This document shows, in pieces, positions 38,052 through 51,100 of a DNA stretch of 64,000 nt. The stretch comes from Lophius americanus. Lineage: Eukaryota; Chordata; Actinopteri; Lophiiformes; Lophiidae. The stretch covers positions 6,738,501-6,802,500 of the forward strand of contig JBBDHG010000015.1 in NCBI GenBank assembly GCA_037951165.1, in the 5' to 3' direction. Numbering within the stretch: the first letter of the stretch is position 1; every line of letters starts with the position of its first letter. Made by a program: the position numbers and the translations under genes. The notes below the pieces were generated by a model that did not search any database, was not told where the DNA came from, and worked only from the letters and a program-made list of their open reading frames with translations.

Positions 38052-38102
38052 CACAGTGTTACTGTGTGACACAGTGTTACTCTGTCACACAGTAACACTG
38101 TG
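38052..38102. repeat. perfect 20-bp hairpin with 11-nt loop
   Basis: Arms at 38052-38071 and 38083-38102 are exact reverse complements (cacagtgttactgtgtgaca). The loop again contains cagtgttact, so the structure is a direct duplication plus an inversion of one short unit. Confidence 0.95.
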
Positions 38103-39574
38103 ATTTTTCATTAGTGTTTTCCAGCTTGAGCAGACTTCTTCCACCTATTTTGGTTGGGAAACCGACGTTTCGTAGTTTGTTTACTATTGACTTGAAAAGG
38201 ATGAGCATGTCGATGCTCATCCAATCTGCCAAGCATATTTAATAATATATAGACTTCTCCGTCACTCCAGAAGAATGAACTTTCGCTGCTGCTGCCACTG
38301 TGTGTTTAAATTTCTATGACTTCACTCCGCAGCTGCGCAATGATGCACAGCTGTGGGAAACCGGGATGAAACACAAACAATACGAAGTAAATAAATATTT
38401 AATTTTTTAAATTTTAATATTTTTCCACATTACGAAAATTATGAGACCTTAATAAATGTTATGAGACATTAATACATGTCAGCATGCGGATACATGTATA
38501 AATTTAGTCCCAATTAATCCTGATTTCGGACATCACTGCACAATTGTCAATTTTTTACTTGACGAAAGGTATTATTACCACACTGTGAAAATACTCTGCT
38601 ACAAGTAAATGCCGTGTCTTCAAAACCTTACTTAATTGAAAATACAAGTTTTTATTGTACAGTAAAATGGTACTTCTCATTGTTTCATTATAATGTAGGA
38701 TGTTATTGATTAATAATATTCCTGCATTAAAAGCTTATGATCCATTTTATTTCTGTAGACATTAAAGTCTGACATAATTTTAACTGTCTTAGGCTGTTGA
38801 GTAGTTTAATGCATAAGATCATTAAACAGGGAGAAGCACAAATCTCAAAAATGTAATATTTTGTCATAAAAACAGTCTGTTTTCTGCTATGTGACATTTT
38901 CCATAAAATCCAGGATGGATTTTAAATGGTTTATTTAGGTTTGGTTTTATTTATTGTTTCTTTAACCTATTTAGTCACACAATCCTATTTATTTTAGTCA
39001 AGTTTTATTCAACAAAAGGTTTGGATAATTTAGTCTTATTTCAGATAAAGAACACATCAATTTTCTTTTGAAATTTTCAGCCATGAAAATGTCTTTACAT
39101 TTTAGTATTTTCTCGAACATCAATCAAGTATTGAAATTTCAGTCAATATAGTTGAGACCAAACCAATATATTTGGTCGTTTTCCTTTTAATTCACATCAG
39201 ATTTGGAATGAAACCTTCCACAAAGTGACACACATTAGTGGATGTAACTAATATGCCATTTATATAACTTGCCTTTTCAGCTTTAATGTAGGACATTTTG
39301 AGCATAAATCTGATTTACACAGGGAATTATTATTACATTATTGACATATAATAATCTGTGATTGACATTACAAAATCCCCCCCAAAATGCTTCATCTTTC
39401 CAAATCTCAAGCCATTAACATTATTGTATCATCACAGCCAAAAGATAAAATAAAATAAAATAAATAAATAAAATGTATATATAGAAGACAAGATCAAAAT
39501 GTCCATGGTGAGGCGAAAGGGTTACAAAAAAAGTATCGCTACTTAGAACTTTTAACTGCATTTGACCGGATGTG

Positions 39575-39835
39575 TAGGTTTTCATTCATCCAGGTCATGG
39601 AAATCCATGTGGGTTGAATCCAAAGCAACTAGACTTCTGTATTGAAAATGTTTCGCCTATCATCCAAGAGGCTTCTTCAGTTCTAACTGAAGACTATTGT
39701 CATAGTCATAGTCATGGCTGATTCTCTATGTATTGACACCTACTGGAGAAATAAAATCCCTGACTATTCACCAGCCAGTTAGAACTGAAGAATCAAAAAC
39801 AGAATTCCAGTTGCTTTGGATTCAACTTACATTGG
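39575..39835. repeat. inverted pair of a dispersed repeat end
   Basis: The blocks ggttgaatccaaagcaact (39613 on) and ttcagttctaact (about 39677) reappear in reverse complement as gttagaactgaag (about 39778) and agttgctttggattcaac (about 39809). The wording (aagaggcttcttcag, gaaaatgtttcgcc) is that of an abundant fish repeat tail. Two copies in opposite orientation flank about 90 bp. Confidence 0.65.
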
Positions 39836-41109
39836 ATTTGTCCTGTTTGACGGCTAAAATCATGTCCTGGAAAATGTTTTTTTGCCACTTTAATGTAAAG
39901 CTCAATAGATTGGTCGTACAAATTTTGAGGCGCTATTTCTTGTGGAAAACTGTGTGCCAGTTCACTGAAACTGTTTATTATTTGACCAGGTGGCAGCATG
40001 TATATGCTAAAGAGTATGGGGCCAAGGATGGCGCACTGGGGAAGGCCAAAGATCTAAGGGATCACCAAGGAGGAGGGATTACCCATGGCCATAAGAGAAA
40101 CTCCTTTTTCCATAAGTAAAATTTTTGGGGGTATAATAAAGCATGAGAGGGCTTACCGAACAGAATTATGTAACTTGATACAACCCAGAAAAGTCTAATA
40201 AGTTTTCTAAATCATGCTTTGCTAAAGATTGAGCTAATCGAATTAAAATTCAAAGCAATGAAATACAAAATTTCATTGAGAAATTATTTTATTATATTTT
40301 TATTTTTTCATTTTCTACTGGTTAAAAACATGCTTGACCAACTAACGTCCTTTTATGGTAATTTTATAGTGTCTAAGATATCACGTAAAATCGAATAAAA
40401 AGTCAAATCATTTTTCCGATAGTTTTTTTTGTTAGTTAGGACATTAAAGGGTTAATAACATGTGTCTCGTGTTGACTGGAAAACATGGCTAGAAAGTTGT
40501 AAAACCACATTTTAAGTGTGTGTTTTGGAAAGAGGTCAGTAGTTATGTTCATGTAAATTACATAAACAGGTTTCGACTTGAAAACCTGTTTCTGAAGAAA
40601 CAAAGATTATAATTCAATTCCACATGATCACATTAACATTTTGTAATTTACGGCAATGAGCCTGAATAATGTAGCCATGCTGTGGTCAGGAATCTGTGTA
40701 TTGGGACTATGGTCAGAGTGGAGTTGCTTGTTGTTTTGTAAGGCACTGAGCAGTCTTGACATCTGTGCAAAGGGAATGTTCTGTGATGGCAAAGCCAGTG
40801 GAGGCAGTTGATGTGGTCCGTACGCTGCACCTCTGGTTTGCCAAATGTAGAGTGAGGTTTGGAGGAATTCAGGTTCACTCCCCGCCAATCCACACTGGGA
40901 GCCTGTAATGACTAATGTGCTTTAAAATGAAAGAGAGTGAGTAACGGAGGAAAGGATGTTGTGTATTTTTGAGGATCCAGACAGACACTTTTAGAAATAG
41001 TAACACATTTGAAACATTCTCTAACTGTATCATGTCCGGATACATGAATTTCAATCATAATGATTTAGTACAACAGATGATATGTGACAATTAGTCTGTT
41101 AGAAAGTCT

Positions 41110-41136
41110 TTGGCGCTCAGACATTATAAATTAAAT

Positions 41137-41168
<32 letters not shown>

Positions 41169-41170
41169 TA
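41110..41170. repeat. (TTA)n microsatellite with repeat tail
   Basis: Eleven or so tta units follow ..attataaattaaatgta, the usual tail of a common fish repeat. The same tail type occurs near 23840 and, inverted, near 54720-54790. Confidence 0.85.
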
Positions 41171-42584
41171 CCGTGAGCTGGAGTAGATATAGCTTCCCTT
41201 GCAAGTCAGGACACTGGTGGTGGTGGCTGATGACCCTGAGTGCCGAGTGATCAATGATTGATATATAAGGACTTGCTGGGCTGAGATGGGGAGGTGTAAT
41301 GTTCAAGTAACAGCAGCATGAAGGAACTAGATAACTGTGCCTCACTATAGGAACATGTCTAGGGACAATCTTTTCAATTTGCTTGAATGTTGAGGATTTT
41401 TAGGGTAATTTTTTAATTTCAATCGCAGATCCTATAACAACTAAATCATTTTCAATAACCCACTGTGCAAACAGAATTTACACTCAGAGCATGTCAAGGA
41501 CAAAAATGTCCCCATTAAAACTGCATTTTTGATCACAATGCCAGCAGAGAAATAAATCATGCATTCCAATTATTTTGACTATTATTGCATTTTTGTTTCA
41601 AACTGTTGTTTTTACATTTTTCTATCTTATGGTGCCATTTTCCATTGGTAGGCTTGAGCAGGAAAATACCTGCTATTTTCAATATTTCCTGTAATGGGCT
41701 TTACAACCTCATAGAGCATGCAAGTATACTGACCAAGGTAATCACAAGGGTTTAAAAGTCAACAGCGAGACTATAGGCTGATGATGAAGGTGTGTCACAA
41801 TGATATTGAACAGGTATGGCTGGCTGATAAGAATCACCAATATTCATTTATTCTCCAAAACATGAACCAGGTAATTGCAACTAAGCATGCGTGAAAGGTG
41901 TGTGCGACTGCCTGTACTGATTTATGGCATCTGCAAACAAAAGTCCACCACTTCAAACACTTGGCTTAGAGTTTGACTTAATCATTTGTGTGGGTGAATT
42001 TAACCACATTTTCAAAACTTTGTCAAAAAGGAAATTAAGCAAATGTTATATCCTCTTCTATAATTGTACTGTAAAAAACAAAAGGTAATAACCATGACTG
42101 CAGGCAGAGATTTAAAGGTACTTTAAGGACCGAAACAGAGCTAGTGAAGAGGTATTTGAAGAAAGTTGAACTAAATAAAGTAAAGATACGTGGGACTAAC
42201 TGAAATAAGTCTAGCTTAACTTTATATAGGATTTCTTAATTGAACAGGCAACAGGCGACAGTGGGTAGAGGTTTGTCTTTCTCTCTCATCATTTGAGTTT
42301 TCAGTCTTTTCATTTTTGTGTGTGTATGCGCAGAAAGTTAACAGTGTCAAAACTAGGCCTCTGTTGTTGTTCCAGACAATAAAGGTATATCACTGAAAAG
42401 CCCCCAATCGCCTGTGTTGTATATTATCCCTGATTGAACTCTTCAAATTTAATGTGAAGTTATGTCCGCAAACAGTGTGATTTGTAAGAAATGCTCCCCC
42501 TAGTGAGTAAAATCTGAACTATTGACCAAATTAGGATATTTACGAGCTTAATCTCCTCAAATTGATTCATATACATCAAATTTG

Positions 42585-42790
42585 GATTAAATCTGAGTAA
42601 CGGTTGAAAAATGATGGCCCAAAACTTTTGAAGAAAAAGCCCCTGCTAGTGCTGGAAATATGCTACAAACCTTTTTACAAAATCAACCCTGTTCTTCCTT
42701 GCACTAAGATTTTTGTGGCCATAAAATTTTAAACTGATCCATGAAATCGGTTTGAGCTATTGGGTTAACATGAAAGATGCATGGCGGATG
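42585..42790 (+). repeat. dispersed repeat, copy B
   Basis: Second copy of the repeat at 15270-15480, with shared blocks in the same order (aaaacttttgaagaaaaagc, ggaaatatgcta, gggttaacatgaaagatgc). Confidence 0.6.
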
Positions 42791-43589
42791 CCACTTAATT
42801 GATTCAAGTCAAATATCCGCCGTCATTGTTGACAGCCATGATTAATGTAGTAAGAAGCACAAAAGTTATTAGTCAGATAATGTCGCAAGAATGGCGTTTA
42901 ACAGTCCCGTGATAAACTTACGGTGTCACCTTTATGAAGCTTTTGTGGATTCAGCTGCCTGTCTCGGTTGCTTATGTCATCATAGAACCATTATGTTGAT
43001 CAAATAGTAGGATCAAATAGTAGGAGTGAATAGATAATTCACTCCACCCACACATAAGAAGTGACACTGTAAATGTAGAGTTATTTTAAGCACTTATTTC
43101 TCATAAACCTTGCAAAAAAAGAGAGATATCTATATGTCAGTGACCATAATGATGGATACGGCTATGACAACTGACCCTACCAGGATTATTGTGGGTCCTA
43201 TTGTGGGTCCAGACTTGTTTGCAGTGGGATTGATCCGGTTAAACTGAGAGATGTGAGATAACATTCTTACTCACTCCTCAAACCATCCGTCGTCACGGTC
43301 CAGAATGTGAACTGTTTAGCCTAAAAAGAGGGACCCTAGTCCTTTTAATGCAAGTGGACTGTAGCATCCTGAGGCTATCGGCATTTTACAAAAATACCCC
43401 AGTCTCAAAAACCAGGAAAAAGCCATGACATCATGTCTATAAACATTAAAAAATAAGTTGGGGTGCTCTCGATTCACCCCTCAAGGATTATCATGACCCA
43501 CATTGTTATGGTTTGGCTTGAGTATACACTAGATTAGAATATTGTTTTTGCTTGCACATTCCCATGTTAATGTCCTACTGTTGTTGGTA

Positions 43590-43800
43590 AATGGATTGTA
43601 ATTACAGACGCCTTTCTAGTCTGACAGTACACACCTTTACAACACACTCTAGCAGTCATCCAGTCACACACAGAGGCTACCACGCAGCACGCCATCTGCT
43701 CCTCAGGAGTGATAAACATTCACTTGGACACCATTTGGGTTCAGAAACTTGCTCGAAGAGACGACATACGGCATTCAGCCGTAATATTAAAACCACCGTG
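43590..43800 (+). repeat. dispersed repeat related to the copy at 5770
   Basis: Shares the ..gccatctgctcctcaggag.. and ..tttgggttcagaaacttgct.. layout with 5770-6040. Abuts the Tc1-related element that begins at 43849. Confidence 0.55.
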
Positions 43801-43848
43801 CACTGTGTGTTCTTACACCTTTCTTTGAGCAGCAGCATTCATTTTTTC

Positions 43849-44212
43849 CTCAATTTGTGCAACCGTAGCTCCTCTGTGGGATCTAACACCATGGGCTAGT
43901 CTTCACTCACCCATGGCACCCATGACCCTGCTGGTGTCTTCGCTAGATGTCCTTCCTTCCACTACTTTCATAGGTTTCAACCACTGCAGACAGGAAACAC
44001 TCAACAAGACCTACAGTTCTGGAGATGCCTAAACCCAGTCATCTAGCTGTCACGAGTTCCCTCAGATCCTTGCTCTTGCTTCCCGCTTGTTAAACCTCAT
44101 CTTCTGAAATAAATGTTCACTTGCTGCCTAATACATCAGACCCCCTGACAGGTGTGTGACAGGTGTCTGAACTGCCCTATCAGTGGTTATAATCTTGTTG
44201 CTGATCGTGGTA
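43849..44212 (+). mobile_element. Tc1-related dispersed element, most complete copy
   Basis: Begins with ctcaatttgtgcaaccgtag then ctcctctgtgggatc and runs through aacaagacctacagttctgg, cacttgctgcctaatacatc and a terminus cagtggttataatcttgttg. Shares its 5' part with 22808 and 62510 and its 3' part with 28090-28460. No open transposase frame. Confidence 0.65.
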
Positions 44213-44659
44213 AAGACAGAAGAGGCCATCAAGTCACTACTGATAAAGAATAGGAGCGATGTTTACGGGAGATGGTTGTGGTTCGCTTTTCAGCTTACTG
44301 ATCCTCCCCTGACTTTGAAGCGTGAGCCAGCATACTGCAGCCGTACTCTGCCATGTTTATATTTCTGTTTTCCCATCCTTGCATAGTGTCAACGTTGTTA
44401 TTTTGTCCGGCCCAGCCTTGTGGTCAGTGGAACTGTGTTTGTGCTGTAAACGGATCACAGGCAGAGCTCTGCAAAGAACACATTTCATGACCACGTTGTT
44501 GCGCGGCACAACATGACAACTCACATTTCTCAGGGATGAGGGGACAGGAGAGAAGAGATCAAATTCAAGTATCTATGTCTCTCAACTTCATAACACAGTC
44601 TATCCATGTATTGTGCATGAGGCATTAAGAAGTATAAGAATAAAATATTTATTGATCAC

Positions 44660-44885
44660 AAACAGCCATACACAGTACAACATAGTGAAATTATTTCTCT
44701 GCATTTCACTCATCCCTGAGGGAGTAGTAGGCAGCCCCTTTGAAGCACCTGAAGAGCTAGGGTTTCAGGGTCTTGCTTAAGGACCCTACAACAAGTAGAC
44801 CATGGTGGGACTTGAAGCGGCTAACTTCTGATCTTCCGATTGGAAGATGGCTGCTCTACCCACTGAGATACAAACACCACTACTA
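44660..44885 (+). repeat. dispersed repeat with tRNA-like tail wording
   Basis: Contains gggtttcagggtcttgctta, gggacttgaagcggctaact, ccgattggaagatggctgct and ctacccactgagatac, the layout of a common fish repeat. Lies just upstream of col21a1 exon 1. Confidence 0.55.
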
Positions 44886-45062
44886 CTACTAATATGTCTT
44901 GTTATACTCATATTTTTTCTGCAAATTCGGCAGTTGTATAGGTTATTGGAAATGTTGCTTGACAAGGGCCAGGAATGAAAAAGCACTTGTTAGCACTGCT
45001 GAAATAATTTTCTTTATAACCAGGTTCAACTGGACCGAGGTGCGCCATTCTCCTAAGAAGCC

Positions 45063-45141
45063 ATGTTGCTGTGGTCAGTATGGATTACGATGATGCTGCT
45101 GATTGGGCAGGAGGCCTCAGAGGCGGAAGATGTCCGAGCAG
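45063..45141 (+). CDS. col21a1: col21a1 exon 1 (start codon, signal peptide)
   Basis: ATG at 45063, donor gtaggg at 45142. Encodes MLLWSVWITMMLLIGQEASE then AEDVRA: a hydrophobic signal peptide followed by an acidic stretch like human AEDGEVR. The next exon joins in frame. Confidence 0.86.
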
Positions 45142-48100
45142 GTAGGGATGAGTGAATACTGATCCTTTAGATCGGTACCAAGGACAGGTAACATGAGGAA
45201 AAGGGGGATCCAGAGGCTGACTAAAAAAGGCAGAAGAATATCAGGAATTTGCAACACAGCATACACAGAATCAGAAAACATACAATAAGGCTGGATCATG
45301 GGATATACAACTTCAACATTTGGCATAGTAGAGACGAAACATGGGGGCTAAGAAGCCGAAGATGAACGTTTTTTGGTAAATTTCAATAACCTTTTGTTTT
45401 AGTTTGGCCTTTCATTCACAATAACAACAAGACGACAACTGTGGGAAACGGAACATCTGTGTTCCATTTGTGATATTTAAGATGCTTCTCTCTGATGGAT
45501 GCATGTGTGCGTATTTGCAGGCTGCAGCACTGCCGTAAATGATCTTGTTTATGTTGTTGATGGCTCGTGGAGCGTCGGCTCCACTGACTTTGAAACGGCC
45601 AAACAATGGCTTATCAACATCACGAGCCAATTCGACATCAGCTCCGACTACACACAGGTAATTATACTCTCTATAATGGAGAGGAATCCAATGAGTTAGA
45701 TTGAGATTCTGGGTGGATAACTTTAATAGAACAAGATTATTCGATCGTTTGGGTCACAGAGAATCGTTAAATCTGCACCACAGCTACATTAATTTTGCTT
45801 GTGTCAACTGTAGGTGGGTGTGGTCCAGTACAGCGACACTCCTCGTCTGGAGATTCCTCTGGATAAACACCAGGGTGGAACAGAGCTCATCCAGGCCATA
45901 CAGAGTATCAGCTACCTGGGAGGAAACACGCAGGTTGGATATAACATCACTCTATGTACTTATTTTGATGTACTGTATGTTAACAATTATGTGAATACAT
46001 CCATACTTGTAAATATGACTTCACAAGGAGATTCAGCGCAGTGCAGCCCATGATTTGAGAGCGTTTGTGTTTTATTCTTCTTACTATTGTCAAGCCTTTG
46101 TGTTCCTTTCTCCCTCTGTGTCTGTCCTGTTATTGGTCATCATGCTCACCTGTGTTTCCCCTCCAGCTGTGTCTCATTGTCGCGTTACGTCCGTGTATAA
46201 AGTCTGTCCTTGCCTTCCCTTCTCTACCAGTTTGTTGCATGATGTTCCTTGTGTCGTCACGCGTCCCAGCCTTTCCCAGTGTGTTGTAAGTTATCGCAAA
46301 TGTTTTTGTTCCTGTTTTTTCTTCATGCCTTTTTGGTTTAAGAATAAATATTTTTGCACCTGCTCTACTGTGTATTGCGTCTGCTTTGGGTCCGAGCTAA
46401 ACCCCAGAAGAGTTCCTAACAAAACAAACTGGCACAGAAGGGAAGGTAAGGACAGACTTTATACACGGACGTAAGGAGACAATGAGAAACAGCTGGAGGG
46501 GAAACACAGGTGAGCATGATGACCAATCACAGGACAGACACAGAGGGAGAAAGGAACACAAAGGCTTGACAACTATATTTTCAAACACAGTATTTTTATA
46601 TGTGTATCTAGTCTCACAGCTTTTACCATAGAAATGCAAATTATACACCAAAATGTGGAGCTTGACTGGTACTCGGCCGTGGTTTTTAATAATTGTGAAA
46701 GTGATATTTCGCTAATCAAAAAAATCTGTAAAAAAAATAAAAATCTCATTGGTAACGATGGATTTTCGCTCTATTAGCTCATTCTGTAATCATGGCAATG
46801 TGGCAATTCTAAATAGAAATATAGAATAGTTTCCTGTCACAAGGAATCTCCCTGATTAACCCCCCCACACCCCCACAATCATATTCCCATTTTAGTAATC
46901 AGGACAAGACCTTATCCCACACGTAATTCCTCACATCATCACTTTCATGCCCTCTACCATGTAATTGCCGAGTATGAACTGGAGGAGAAAAGAAGATGAA
47001 CAACAGTAAGAGCGCAGAAACCTCTCACGCACACAATCATAATTAAAAGTTTATTTTTAAATGCCTTAAAATCATTGCATTGTGATTGAAAAACATTTGA
47101 CACCTTAAACTCAAAACACAGCTTACCGGTGTGCAAGCCTGGTGTATTTCATTTATAAGTGCACCTGAATACATATAGGGACCTATCTCCAAAGTGTAAT
47201 ACTAGAATGCTGACAGACCTATTACCACAAAATCAAGAAAATTTTACAAAATTAACTTTTGGTAATGTTCATATAGGTACAAAAGAAAATGATAAAAATC
47301 ATAGTAAACTGAGCAACATATGTACAGATACAAAGGCGGTATACTTTAAAACCTCGATAATAACCTGGATACTGCTGTGCATATAAACAGTTACTGGTGA
47401 TTCCTATTGGTGTATCTGCACATCTGTGCAGTAAAATAGACTTTGTAACCAAAATGAACTTTACAATCCAAATAAATATATAAATAAATGTTAAAACTAG
47501 TAAAGTACAGAAGAATGGTGATGGTTAGGTGAGATTTTCTCACCACAAGTGCATCTGTAGGAACAGAATTGCCAACACCACAAGCAACCCAGATATGGTC
47601 AATAAAAATGGAGGCTATGTTTGGTTGCTTGGTTGCTAATCTACGGCTACTCGCTCGTTTTTACAATGAAGATTTTAAAATCTATTTTGTGAGTTGCTGG
47701 AATTTAATTTGCAAATTGACCCATTCTGCACTATCCAATGGTGGTGACCACACCAGCTCTAACGACCATAACGGTTTTGTAACTGTTTCCAGACTGGCAG
47801 AGCCATCAAGTTTGCAGTGGACCACGTGTTCTCCACCTCCCAAAGAGGCAACCAAGTCAAGAACCGCATTGCTGTTGTGGTGACAGATGGCAAATCTCAG
47901 GATGATGTGGTGAATGTCTGACTGAACGTTCAGGTACTGGAATGGGTTCAATCACAGGAGGCTGATATTCACCACAGACCTATGTTTGTGTAGGTGGATG
48001 CCAGCATGGAGGCACGGGCTCAGGGCATCACAGTGTTTGCCGTTGGAGTAGGGAGCGAGATTGCCACTTCAGAGCTGATATCCATTGCCAACAAGCCATC

Positions 48101-51100
48101 ATCCACCTACGTCCTGTATGCTGAGGATTACACCACGATCGACCATATCCGAGATTCAATGGAGCAAAAGCTCTGTGAAGGTCAGCAGATCCACTTGTTT
48201 CTCTTATCAGCTTATTTATCAGGCATTTTCTCAATTCTGCGGTAATGTAAGCTGTGCCCCAACTGAGAAACGGTATTTGAAGGAGCCTGCAGAATGGGAC
48301 TGGCCAGATTGTGCCCCCGCTAGGTCTTTAAATGCACCCATTGAATGAGGAGACCCCTAATCTGGTTTGCAACTATGGACTGGGCAACATTTTTATCTGC
48401 CACTCATTTCCAATCCCACTTGCATTTCCAAATTTTTCTTTGAACAATAACAAAAGGTGAGCACAGGTGGTTTCACCTGCTGGACATTGAGGCCTGATAT
48501 ATACCTCAAATGGTACCATATTGCGGGCTTCAGGGTCACCCCAAGCAACCTAACCTGGCCTTGGATCCCTTTTCCCTGTTCTCATGACTTGTGGGAGCTT
48601 CTTGCATCTGGTGTGGGAAAAGGGACCCCCCCCCCATATTGGCATGGCTCTGCCCCCCCAATATTGGGGGACGGAGCCACTTCCACTTTAAAAATGAAAC
48701 TTTTAAAAACTTGTTTGGGTTCTCCCAAATTGAATGACTCCGAAACAGAATGGATGTGAATCTTCCTGTGGAGAGTCTCATTTCAAATCACCAACACAAG
48801 CGAAAACAGCAGCTATGCCAAAGGTTGGGTCGGTCAGCCCTGTGGGCTGCTGTCACTCGAATGCTGGAGTCTGGTGAAGCATATTTCAGTTCCTCAGAGC
48901 TGGTATTTCAATGTAACAGAGTTAAACTTAGAGCGGAGCTGCACACTGTACGGAGTACAATGTATGTAGTTATTATAAGAACTGTAGTTATTTCAGTGAG
49001 TGATGATGTCTCCTGAACTTTTCTCAACCTTTCAGCACAGTTGTGTCCATCGTGGATAATTATAAAAAGCAAAATAACAAATTTTTCACTTTACTTTTCT
49101 ATAACATCATGGACCTTTGCCTAAAAGTAACGTTATTAAGGCAGGTCTTATTCCATAGCCCTTGCCATGGAATCAGCAGTGAATGCTCATTTATGCTCAT
49201 TGTTAAAGAAGACTACATAGATGATGAGAGGAAATATTTAACTTGTCATGACAACCATCATTCTAAGCTACACTATAGCAATAAAACAGTGTGTGGATGC
49301 TGACCTTAGATCTCCCAGGCTAGAAAACGTGTTTAACATCTGTCTCTTTCCCCAACCTTAGGTTGCTGGTGCTGGATGTATTTGTATTGGCATTCAAATT
49401 TGATGCAACCATTGAATTGAATCACTGTTATACAAAGTTCAAACAATACCTTTGTCTTTTTTATTTCCATTTTATCTAAATGTCCTCAAAAGTTTAGAAG
49501 GCATTAGCGGTGCTCTAAAACCCTTGTCGGAGCCGGTACGTGTCGTGATGTTTGCCCAGAGTCTCCCATTGAGAGTGAAGACTGCAGAATTACCAAAGCA
49601 GCTATTTATAACGTTAGAATCGGCTCATTGCCATGATCATTACACATTTCATCATATCTTCAGTGTAAAAAACGATTTCATGTTTGATATTGAGAATCTT
49701 TACAACCCTGATAGACAAATAAACCTATATAATACTTTATGGCAGTTCCAGGAGAAGTTTTACGCCCTCAAAGACCATGTAAGTATAGCGTTATCAAGAG
49801 AGGCACAATGTTTGAATAACATGGTTACCAAACACAAAAAAGTCCAGTTGAACTAAAAGGTCTTTGTGATGCTGTGTTTTAGCTAACTTCCTGTCTTTTC
49901 GTCATCTTGCCAGTTCCCGTACTGTTGTGCATTAAGGCTCACGAGAACTGAACCATTGCTAATGTTATTACCTGCAGATGGGCACTTCTTGGAAACAAAT
50001 AATTTATTTTTGTGTGAGATCCACTGAATTATTGCCCAATTTAAATTCCACAACAAAAAAATTACTTGAAAATCCAATTGAACACTCAGCCCATGAATGA
50101 CCATTTAGTGTATATTTGAAGGTGAAAGTAGCCGTCTCAGTCAACAATTACCGATTCCTTTCTAGAGTCTGTGTGCCCAACACGAATCCCGGTGGCGTCC
50201 CGTGATGAGAAAGGCTTTGAGCTGATGTTGGGCATGAACGTTCAAAGAAAAGCCAAGAAGATCGCCGGCTCTCTTGCATCAGAGAATGCTTACGCTGTCA
50301 CTGCCTCCACAGACATCACTGAGAACACAAGGTAGAAAAATAAATCTCCAACTACTCTCCACCAAAGACCCCAAATACTTATTTATATTTTTCTTCATCC
50401 ACACCAGGGAAGTTTTCCCAGAGGGCCTCCCTCCAGCATATGTGTTTGTGGCTACTCTGCGACTAAAAGGGTCTTCTAGCAAGCTGACGTTTGACCTTTG
50501 GAGGGTGCTGTCTAAGGAGAAGGAGATCCAGGCTGCTGTGACATTAAGCGGGAAAGATAAAACTGTCACCTTCACCACTACCAGTGTACCAGAGAGGCAG
50601 CAGAGAGTCATCATTAAAGGCTTTCAGGTTGGTTTTAGGCGCCACATCAGACATTTTGGACCCTTGTGGTGAACCTGATTCAATGTTATTGGTTAAAATC
50701 TCAATTTGATTCATGACACGCAGTACTGTTAACAAGTAATGGACCCCCTCCTGGTTTCTTTCCTAACTGATGATTTAATTTATTGTACAAAAAAGTCCAA
50801 CTGGGTCGGTGTGAAAAAGGCTCCAGACCCTTAGAAAATAAATCCTAAAAAACTACGAGACTGCATTAATAACTGGTTCCAGCTGGACTAGACCCCCCCA
50901 CAACCGCCACAACCCCCCACTGCCAGCCCTTTTCAGTCACATCATCGCCTCACTATAAACCATCTTCAGAAGAAGGATTGTGCACCGTACTATGCCAAAA
51001 TCAAAAGAAATTTCAGAAGGTGATTGAAATCCATCTGTCCAGGTAGGGTTCAAAGCTATTTCTAAGGTACTGGGACCCCACAGATGCACAGGGATTATCT

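Larger units (their letters stand above)
31650..45062. other. intergenic region between divergent zcchc2 and col21a1
   Basis: About 13.4 kb with no exon that I can support. Contents: perfect hairpins at 34182-34212 and 38052-38102, an inverted repeat pair at 39600-39830, a TTA microsatellite at 41138-41168, a dispersed repeat at 42585-42790, two repeats at 43590-43800 and 44660-44885, and a Tc1-related element at 43849-44212. Open frames at 36694-36987 (minus) and 39733-40119 (plus) show no domain. Untranslated 5' exons of col21a1 could lie here but cannot be recognised by sequence. Confidence 0.55.

Noticed and set aside
39733..40119. 128-residue plus-strand open frame
   Set aside because: It runs through repeat sequence (start within the inverted repeat pair, later part resembles a common fish repeat) and has no domain.
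46055..46651. Cys/Ser/Val-rich open frames on both strands
   Set aside because: Both arise from the two arms of the inverted repeat and therefore share peptide pieces; no gene structure.
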